35,535 nucleotides of DNA from Flavobacteriaceae bacterium (GTDB lineage: Bacteria > Bacteroidota > Bacteroidia > Flavobacteriales > Flavobacteriaceae). Of the stretch, positions 28,895 through 35,535 are shown piece after piece. Within the stretch, counting starts at the first letter, position 1. Every line of letters begins with the position of its first letter. The notes under the pieces were generated by a model. That model was not told the origin of the DNA and searched no databases. It was given only the letters and a program-made list of their open reading frames with translations. Position numbers and translations under genes: made by a program. Location of the stretch: contig JABDPU010000255.1 in NCBI GenBank assembly GCA_013042625.1, forward strand, positions 1-35,535. The letters run 5' to 3'.

Positions 28895-31800
28895 ATGGCA
28901 AGAAAACAAGATAAGAATCCAATTCAGAGATTTAATAAAATCTCCATCGGTTTGTCTTCACCAGAGGCCATTTTGGCGGCTTCAAGAGGTGAGGTACTCA
29001 AACCTGAAACGATCAACTACAGGACACATAAGCCTGAGCGCGATGGCTTGTTTTGTGAGCGTATTTTTGGCCCTGTTAAGGACTATGAATGTGCTTGTGG
29101 TAAGTATAAACGTATTCGATATAAAGGGATAGTTTGTGACCGATGTGGTGTTGAAGTAACAGAAAAGAAAGTTCGTCGTGACCGTGTAGGTCATATCAAC
29201 TTGGTTGTACCTGTTGCTCATATCTGGTATTTCCGCTCGCTTCCTAATAAAATAGGATATCTGCTGGGTCTTCCGTCCAAGAAATTGGATATGATCATAT
29301 ATTATGAGCGTTATGTAGTCATTCAACCAGGTGTCGCTACTAATGCCGAAGGTGAAACCCTTCAGAAAATGGAATTCCTTACTGAAGAGGAGTATCTGAA
29401 TATCATGGAGGCTATTCCTCAGGAAAATCAATATTTAGATGATTCCGATCCTAATAAGTTTATCGCAAAAATGGGAGCGGAATGCCTGATCGACCTTTTA
29501 TCAAGAATCGATCTTGATGAATTGTCATTCCAGTTAAGGCATAAAGCCAATAATGAGACGTCTAAGCAACGTAAAAATGAAGCCTTAAAACGTCTTCAGG
29601 TTGTGGAAGCCTTCCGTGAAGCCAATGACAACAGGGAAAATAATCCCGAATGGATGATCATGAAGGTCGTTCCTGTTATTCCACCGGAATTACGTCCGCT
29701 GGTACCACTTGATGGTGGCCGTTTTGCTACTTCAGATTTGAATGATCTCTATCGTCGTGTAATTATTCGTAACAACCGATTGAAGCGTCTCGTCGAGATC
29801 AAAGCTCCTGAAGTTATTCTTAGGAATGAGAAACGTATGCTTCAGGAATCTGTTGATTCATTATTCGACAATACCAGAAAATCATCTGCGGTTAAGACCG
29901 ATTCTAACCGTCCGTTGAAATCACTGTCAGACTCGCTTAAAGGAAAGCAAGGACGATTCCGTCAGAACCTTCTTGGTAAACGTGTTGATTATTCTGCACG
30001 TTCGGTAATCGTTGTTGGACCTGAATTGAAACTATTTGAATGCGGACTGCCGAAAAACATGGCAGCCGAACTTTATAAGCCTTTCGTGATCAGAAAGCTG
30101 ATCGAGCGCGGTATAGTAAAAACCGTAAAATCTGCTAAGAAGATCATCGACAGGCGTGAACCGGTCGTTTGGGATATTCTCGAAAATGTATTGAAAGGAC
30201 ATCCTGTTCTTCTGAACAGGGCTCCAACACTGCACCGCCTTGGTATACAGGCTTTCCAGCCTAAACTGATCGAAGGTAAGGCCATCCAGTTACACCCATT
30301 GGTATGTACGGCATTTAACGCTGACTTCGATGGTGACCAGATGGCAGTGCATTTACCACTGGGTCCGGAAGCGATTCTGGAATCTCAGTTATTGATGCTG
30401 GCTTCACATAATATTCTGAACCCGGCTAACGGTTCGCCAATTACGGTTCCGTCTCAGGATATGGTACTCGGATTGTACTATATGACCAAGATGCGTAAAT
30501 CAACTAAGAAGGAGCCTGTCACAGGTGAAGGACTGACCTTTTATTCTCCTGAAGAAGTTGTGATCGCTTATAATGAAGGACGAGCCGATCTGAATGCTCA
30601 GATCAAGGTGAGGGTAATGGACTTCAATGATGAGGGTGAGCTGACCAGGCAGATTATTGAAACTACGGTAGGCCGTGTGCTTTTCAATGAAAAAGTACCT
30701 GAGCAAGCCGGTTTCGTTAATGCCGTTCTGACTAAAAAATCATTGAGAGATATCATCGGAAGGATCTTAAAGGTAACAAGTGTTCCTGAAACAGCACATT
30801 TCCTTGATGAGATCAAAGACCTTGGATATAAATTCGCCTTCCAGGGTGGATTGTCATTCAGTCTTGGTGATATTATCATTCCTGAAGAAAAATTAACCAT
30901 GATCGACGACGCCAACAAACAGGTTGACGGTATCATGGCTAACTATAATATGGGTCTGATTACTAATAACGAACGTTATAACCAGGTGATCGATATCTGG
31001 ACATCAACCAATGCCGAATTGACCGAGCTGTCGATGAAGCGTATTAGCGAAGACCAGCAAGGGTTTAATTCAGTGTTTATGATGCTGGATTCCGGAGCAA
31101 GGGGATCTAAAGAACAGATCCGACAGCTAACCGGTATGCGTGGTTTGATGGCCAAGCCTAAGAAATCGACTGCCGGTGGTGGTGAGATTATTGAAAACCC
31201 GATTCTTTCGAACTTTAAGGAAGGGCTTTCAATTTTAGAATACTTTATCTCTACCCACGGTGCACGTAAAGGACTTGCAGATACGGCATTGAAAACTGCC
31301 GATGCAGGATACCTGACTCGTCGATTGGTAGACGTATCCCAGGATGTTATCGTTAATATCGATGACTGTGGTACGCTTCGAGGTGTGACGATATCTCCAT
31401 TGAAGAAAAATGAGGAAATCGTTGAAACGCTAGAAGAGCGTATCTCTGGACGAGTTTCTCTTTACGATATCTATCACCCGAACACAGAAGAGCTTCTGGT
31501 TTCAGCTGGTGAATTAATCAGTGATGAGCTGGCTAAGATTATCGACGATTCTCCAATAGATGCTGTTGAGGCACGTTCACCATTAACCTGTGAGGCCAAG
31601 AAAGGAATCTGTGCAAAATGCTACGGACGAAACCTGGCTACCGGTAAAATGGTTCAGCGAGGAGAAGCAGTTGGTGTAATTGCAGCCCAATCCATTGGGG
31701 AACCTGGTACACAGCTAACACTGCGTACGTTCCACGTGGGTGGTATCGCCGGAAACATTTCCGAAGAGAATAAAATCATCGCCAAGTATGATGGTATTGC

Positions 31801-33196
31801 AGAAATCGAAGATTTAAGAACCGTAAAAGGTGTAGATGCCGATGGTAAGAAAGTTGACATCGTAATCTCTCGTTCTTCTGAAATGAAACTGGTTGATGAG
31901 AAGACAGGAATTTCATTGAGTACCAAGAACATTCCTTATGGTTCTACCATTTTTGTGAAACCAGGCAAGAAAGTTAAAGAAGGTGATGTGGTATGCCAGT
32001 GGGATCCGTATAATGGTGTGATCATTTCTGAATTCTCTGGTAAGGTTCGTTATGAGAACATCGATCAAGGTATAACCTTCCAGGTTGAGATCGATGAGCA
32101 AACCGGATTCCAGGAAAAAGTAATCGTAGAATCCAGAAATAAGAAACTGATCCCAACCCTTCATATCGAAGATGCGAAAGGCAATGTCGTACGTTCGTAC
32201 AACCTGCCTGTTGGAGCTCACCTTATGATTGATGACAGTGAGAAGATTACAGTAGGTAAGATCCTTGTGAAAATACCGCGTAAATCGGCTAAAGCAGGTG
32301 ATATTACTGGTGGTCTTCCTAGGGTAACCGAGCTGTTTGAAGCACGTAACCCTTCCAACCCTGCGGTTGTAAGTGAGATAGATGGTGTGGTTTCATTCGG
32401 TAAGATCAAACGGGGTAACCGTGAAATTATCGTTGAATCTAAAATAGGTCAGATCAAAAAATACCTTGTGAAACTTTCGAACCAGATCCTGGTTCAGGAG
32501 AATGATTTCATCAAGGCCGGAATGCCATTGTCTGATGGTTCAATTACACCAAAAGACATCTTGAATATCAAAGGCCCATCTGCCGTTCAGCAGTATTTGG
32601 TTAACGAGGTTCAGGAGGTATACCGACTTCAGGGTGTTAAGATCAACGACAAACACTTCGAGGTGGTTATTCGCCAGATGATGAGAAAGGTTATGATCAA
32701 TGATTCAGGAGATACTATCTTCCTTGAGAATCAACTGGTTCATAAATCGGATTTCATCGAGGAGAACGACGAGATCTTCGGTAAGAAAGTTGTTGAAGAT
32801 GCTGGAGATTCAGAAAACCTGAAAGAAGGGCAGATCATTACTTCGCATGAGCTTAGGGATGAAAATTCACGATTGAAGCGTGAGGATAAGAATGTTGTTG
32901 TTGCACGTGATGCACGTCCTGCAACGGCTACGCCAATACTTCAGGGAATAACCAGGGCATCGCTTCAAACCAAGTCGTTTATTTCGGCTGCATCCTTCCA
33001 GGAAACTACGAAGGTGTTGAATGAAGCTGCCGTCAATGGTAAGATCGATACCCTTGAAGGCTTGAAAGAGAACGTTATCGTTGGCCATAAGATCCCTGCC
33101 GGAACCGGTATGAGAGATTATGATTCTATCATCGTTGGATCTAAAGAAGAATTCGATGAGATGATGCAGGCCAAAGAAGAGATGAATTACAATTAA
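28895..33196 (+). CDS. rpoC: DNA-directed RNA polymerase subunit beta'
   Basis: [12 protein letters not shown] active-site motif; zinc-ribbon [23 protein letters not shown]. Confidence 0.99.
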   Translation: MARKQDKNPIQRFNKISIGLSSPEAILAASRGEVLKPETINYRTHKPERDGLFCERIFGPVKDYECACGKYKRIRYKGIVCDRCGVEVTEKKVRRDRVGHINLVVPVAHIWYFRSLPNKIGYLLGLPSKKLDMIIYYERYVVIQPGVATNAEGETLQKMEFLTEEEYLNIMEAIPQENQYLDDSDPNKFIAKMGAECLIDLLSRIDLDELSFQLRHKANNETSKQRKNEALKRLQVVEAFREANDNRENNPEWMIMKVVPVIPPELRPLVPLDGGRFATSDLNDLYRRVIIRNNRLKRLVEIKAPEVILRNEKRMLQESVDSLFDNTRKSSAVKTDSNRPLKSLSDSLKGKQGRFRQNLLGKRVDYSARSVIVVGPELKLFECGLPKNMAAELYKPFVIRKLIERGIVKTVKSAKKIIDRREPVVWDILENVLKGHPVLLNRAPTLHRLGIQAFQPKLIEGKAIQLHPLVCTAFNADFDGDQMAVHLPLGPEAILESQLLMLASHNILNPANGSPITVPSQDMVLGLYYMTKMRKSTKKEPVTGEGLTFYSPEEVVIAYNEGRADLNAQIKVRVMDFNDEGELTRQIIETTVGRVLFNEKVPEQAGFVNAVLTKKSLRDIIGRILKVTSVPETAHFLDEIKDLGYKFAFQGGLSFSLGDIIIPEEKLTMIDDANKQVDGIMANYNMGLITNNERYNQVIDIWTSTNAELTELSMKRISEDQQGFNSVFMMLDSGARGSKEQIRQLTGMRGLMAKPKKSTAGGGEIIENPILSNFKEGLSILEYFISTHGARKGLADTALKTADAGYLTRRLVDVSQDVIVNIDDCGTLRGVTISPLKKNEEIVETLEERISGRVSLYDIYHPNTEELLVSAGELISDELAKIIDDSPIDAVEARSPLTCEAKKGICAKCYGRNLATGKMVQRGEAVGVIAAQSIGEPGTQLTLRTFHVGGIAGNISEENKIIAKYDGIAEIEDLRTVKGVDADGKKVDIVISRSSEMKLVDEKTGISLSTKNIPYGSTIFVKPGKKVKEGDVVCQWDPYNGVIISEFSGKVRYENIDQGITFQVEIDEQTGFQEKVIVESRNKKLIPTLHIEDAKGNVVRSYNLPVGAHLMIDDSEKITVGKILVKIPRKSAKAGDITGGLPRVTELFEARNPSNPAVVSEIDGVVSFGKIKRGNREIIVESKIGQIKKYLVKLSNQILVQENDFIKAGMPLSDGSITPKDILNIKGPSAVQQYLVNEVQEVYRLQGVKINDKHFEVVIRQMMRKVMINDSGDTIFLENQLVHKSDFIEENDEIFGKKVVEDAGDSENLKEGQIITSHELRDENSRLKREDKNVVVARDARPATATPILQGITRASLQTKSFISAASFQETTKVLNEAAVNGKIDTLEGLKENVIVGHKIPAGTGMRDYDSIIVGSKEEFDEMMQAKEEMNYN

Positions 33197-33203
33197 TGAA
33201 ATA

Positions 33204-33236
33204 GGAACTTTTGCATCTTAATGATGCAAGAGTTCC
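33204..33236 (+). terminator. 14-bp stem-loop directly after rpoC
   Basis: GGAACTTTTGCATC-TTAAT-GATGCAAGAGTTCC (one G-U). Confidence 0.6.
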
Positions 33237-33248
33237 GTCATTGAATTA

Positions 33249-33276
33249 ATCCCGGCCTTGTGCCGGGATCTTTTTT
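33249..33276 (+). terminator. rpoC intrinsic terminator
   Basis: ATCCCGGC-CTTGT-GCCGGGAT followed by CTTTTTT. Confidence 0.92.
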
Positions 33277-33309
33277 CCCAATCTTTAGAAAATTAAAAAA
33301 GTCAAAACC

Positions 33310-33630
33310 ATGGCAGAACAAAAGAAACAAAATCCGAAACAAGGCCAGATCAATATTGAACTGGATGAAAAGGTAGCCCAGGGAATCTATTCAAACCTGG
33401 CCATTATAAACCACTCGGTTTCAGAATTCGTACTGGATTTCATCAGTATTATGCCAGGTGTTCCTAAAAGCAAAGTAAAATCAAGAATCATTCTTACGCC
33501 TCAGCATGCCAAACGTTTGGCAAAGGCATTAAATGAAAATGTAAGGAGATTTGAAAAGGCTCATGGTGAAATCAAAGATTACGATAAACACCCAATGCCG
33601 CTAAATTTTGGTCCGACAGGGCAGGCCTAA
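33310..33630 (+). CDS. DUF3467 family protein
   Basis: INIELDEKVAQGIYSNLAIINHSVSEFVLDFISIMPGVPKSKVKSRIILTPQHAKRLAKAL. Confidence 0.9.
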   Translation: MAEQKKQNPKQGQINIELDEKVAQGIYSNLAIINHSVSEFVLDFISIMPGVPKSKVKSRIILTPQHAKRLAKALNENVRRFEKAHGEIKDYDKHPMPLNFGPTGQA

Positions 33631-33790
33631 TTCATTGGTGGGTTATCGAAATGTTTAATTACGATAAACACCCAATGCCGCTAAATTTTGGTCCGACAGG
33701 GCAGGCCTAATTCCTTGGTGGCTTATCGAAATGTTTTATTACGATAAACACCCAATGCCGCTAAATTTTGGTCCGACAAGACAGGCATAA
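33578..33790 (+). repeat. 80-bp tandem repeat of the DUF3467 gene 3' end, about 2.7 copies
   Basis: ATTACGATAAACACCCAATGCCGCTAAATTTTGGTCCGACA at 33578, 33658 and 33738. Confidence 0.97.
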
Positions 33791-33795
33791 AAAAA

Positions 33796-33821
33796 TCCCC
33801 TCAAAGTAGGGCTTAAGGGGA
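33796..33821 (-). terminator. intrinsic terminator for the convergent minus-strand gene, possibly bidirectional
   Basis: TCCCCT-N14-AGGGGA with an A-run at 33788..33795 on the plus strand (T-run on minus). Confidence 0.7.
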
Positions 33822-33856
33822 CTCTTTCTGAAGGCAAATATTTTTAAGTTCTTTAA

Positions 33857-34087
33857 TTATACAGCCTCCTTTTTGTTATAGTGGAATTTCAAAGCTGCTG
33901 AAGGACAGCGTTTTACTTGTTCTATTATACGTTCGGTCTCTTCACCATCTAAATTGATCCATGGGATGACCGATGTTCTAAATACTTCACTTAATTCGCG
34001 TGCACATTTTTCTGCGTGAATGCAGACAGAAGGTTCGTAGGTAACAGTAATTTCTTTATTACTGTAAATATTGTCGTAGGTGTCCAT
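33857..34087 (-). CDS. divergent 4Fe-4S mono-cluster (YjdI/Fer4_19-like) protein
   Basis: YEPSVCIHAEKCARELSEVF ... VKRCPSAAL cysteine pattern. Confidence 0.8.
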   Translation of the reverse strand: MDTYDNIYSNKEITVTYEPSVCIHAEKCARELSEVFRTSVIPWINLDGEETERIIEQVKRCPSAALKFHYNKKEAV

Positions 34088-34263
34088 AAGTGTTCAAATT
34101 TTGGGGTTTTGAATCTTATCTAAGTTAATTATGAGGCGCTAGCAGATATTTAAAAATTCGGCTAAATGTAAGAAAAATTTGATAAAATGCAATGCGTTGC
34201 AAAAAAATACGATGAACGTTACTTTTTTATGATTGATTTATCGAATAGATAATACCTTGATTA

Positions 34264-35535
34264 TCAATCGAATTCAGAAGAATAATGAAATTTGATGCTG
34301 GGATATTTCTGTTCCGTCATCTGCAAGGAGAAGGCTGAGTCTGCCAGGAACACCATTTGACCATGTTTATCCTTAGCCAGGAATTTCTGCTTGACCCGCT
34401 TGAATTCAATGAATTCATTATTGGCCGCGTCTTCCGGTTCAACCCAGCATGCCTTGTGAACATTCAGGTTTTCATAAGAACATTTGGCTCCATATTCATG
34501 TTCTAACCTGTATTTGATCACATCATACTGCAGGGCACCAACGGTGCCAATTACCTTTCGTCCATTTAAATCCAGGGTAAACAACTGGGCCACACCTTCA
34601 TCCATAAGCTGGTCAATGCCTTTATACAGCTGTTTGGCCTTCATGGGGTCTGCATTGTTGATATAACGGAAATGTTCCGGTGAAAAGCTAGGTATACCTC
34701 TGTAATTCAGGATTTCTCCTTCGGTTAAGGTATCACCTATTTTAAAATTTCCGGTATCGTGTAATCCCACAATATCGCCGGGATAGGAGATGTCAACGAC
34801 CTGCTTCTTTTCGGCAAAAAAGGCATTCGGACTGGAGAACTTCAGTTTTTTATTATGCCTGACATGCAGGTAGGGCGTGTTTCTTTTGAATTCTCCGGAA
34901 ACGATCTTGATAAAGGCTAAACGGTCGCGGTGGTTGGGATCCATATTAGCGTGGATTTTAAACACAAAGCCTGTGAATTTCTTCTCATCCGGTTTCACCA
35001 AACGCTCATCACTTTGTTTTGGACGTGGGGGAGGAGCGATTTCGATAAAGCAATCCAATAGCTCACGAACTCCAAAATTGTTTAATGCCGAACCATAGAA
35101 AACCGGTTGCAGCTGTCCGTCGAGGTAGGCCTGTTTATCAAAGTCGGGATAAACCTCGGTCACCAGTTCAATCTCTTCCCGAAGGAGATCGGCAGTATCC
35201 TCACCAACAAGTCCATTAAGTGAAGGGTCGTTAAGATCGGTAATTTCTAAGGTCTCCTCAATATCTTTTTTGGGATCTCCGGTAAACAGGTTGATGTTCT
35301 TTTCCCAAATGTTATAAATGCCTTTAAAGTCATATCCCATCCCGATAGGAAAGCTCATTGGTGTCACTTTAAGGCCTAGTTTCTGTTCGATTTCGTCTAA
35401 AAGGTCAAAGGCATCTTTTCCTTCGCGGTCCAGTTTATTGATAAAGACGATCATGGGAATATGCCGCATGCGACAGACTTCCACGAGTTTTTCGGTCTGT
35501 TCCTCAACACCTTTGGCTACATCAATAACTACTAT
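34264..35535 (-). CDS. prfC: peptide chain release factor 3, 5' end beyond window
   Basis: VEEQTEKLVEVCRMRHIPMIVFINKLDREGKDAFDLLDEIEQKL; frame open to base 35535. Confidence 0.95.
   Translation of the reverse strand: MVVIDVAKGVEEQTEKLVEVCRMRHIPMIVFINKLDREGKDAFDLLDEIEQKLGLKVTPMSFPIGMGYDFKGIYNIWEKNINLFTGDPKKDIEETLEITDLNDPSLNGLVGEDTADLLREEIELVTEVYPDFDKQAYLDGQLQPVFYGSALNNFGVRELLDCFIEIAPPPRPKQSDERLVKPDEKKFTGFVFKIHANMDPNHRDRLAFIKIVSGEFKRNTPYLHVRHNKKLKFSSPNAFFAEKKQVVDISYPGDIVGLHDTGNFKIGDTLTEGEILNYRGIPSFSPEHFRYINNADPMKAKQLYKGIDQLMDEGVAQLFTLDLNGRKVIGTVGALQYDVIKYRLEHEYGAKCSYENLNVHKACWVEPEDAANNEFIEFKRVKQKFLAKDKHGQMVFLADSAFSLQMTEQKYPSIKFHYSSEFD

Noticed and set aside
33578-33790. Regularly spaced repeat resembling a small CRISPR array
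   Set aside because: The repeat unit is the 3' end of the adjacent CDS; spacers are near-identical rather than unique, and no cas genes are present.
34185-34206. Short hairpin TGCAA-TGCG-TTGCA as prfC terminator
   Set aside because: Only a 5-bp stem and about 60 nt downstream of the stop; too weak to call.

Overview
The window is a Bacteroidota (Flavobacteriia-like) chromosomal segment. The assignment rests on gene content, TTG-N17-19-TAnnTTTG promoters and the near absence of Shine-Dalgarno sequences. The left half (about 1-17.9 kb) is housekeeping and accessory genes: DUF2059, a methyltransferase, a YkgJ-type Cys-cluster protein, a sterol-desaturase-family enzyme, a GDPD lipoprotein, two paralogous small secreted proteins, a NamZ/DUF1343 lipoprotein head-to-head with a LolC/E-like permease, a cysteine synthase, a FIST protein coupled to a hybrid histidine kinase, DUF2851, PspC, a TrkA-N potassium channel, an AGCS symporter, a HhH protein and an acyl-CoA dehydrogenase. 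The right half is the core translation/transcription locus: rpsU, xerC-like, hpf, tRNA-Thr/Tyr/Gly/Thr, tuf, tRNA-Trp, secE, nusG, rplKAJL, rpoB, rpoC, DUF3467, a 4Fe-4S protein and prfC (cut by the window edge). I see no CRISPR, prophage, defence system or transposase. The most unusual signal is a recurrent architecture in which the 3' end of a gene is duplicated just downstream. It follows four of the five tRNAs and the DUF3467 gene. Each duplicate is preceded by a short segment inverse-complementary to its own start. Perfect palindromes are inserted in some copies, and a shared 31-nt core is flanked by arms that match the particular host tRNA. Other points: an exceptional strong Shine-Dalgarno on rpsU, an intrinsic-terminator-like hairpin inside the start of the HhH ORF, a terminator-like hairpin at the tRNA-operon promoter exit, twin 20-bp-phased operator-like repeats before the FIST gene, and a non-canonical potassium-channel filter.
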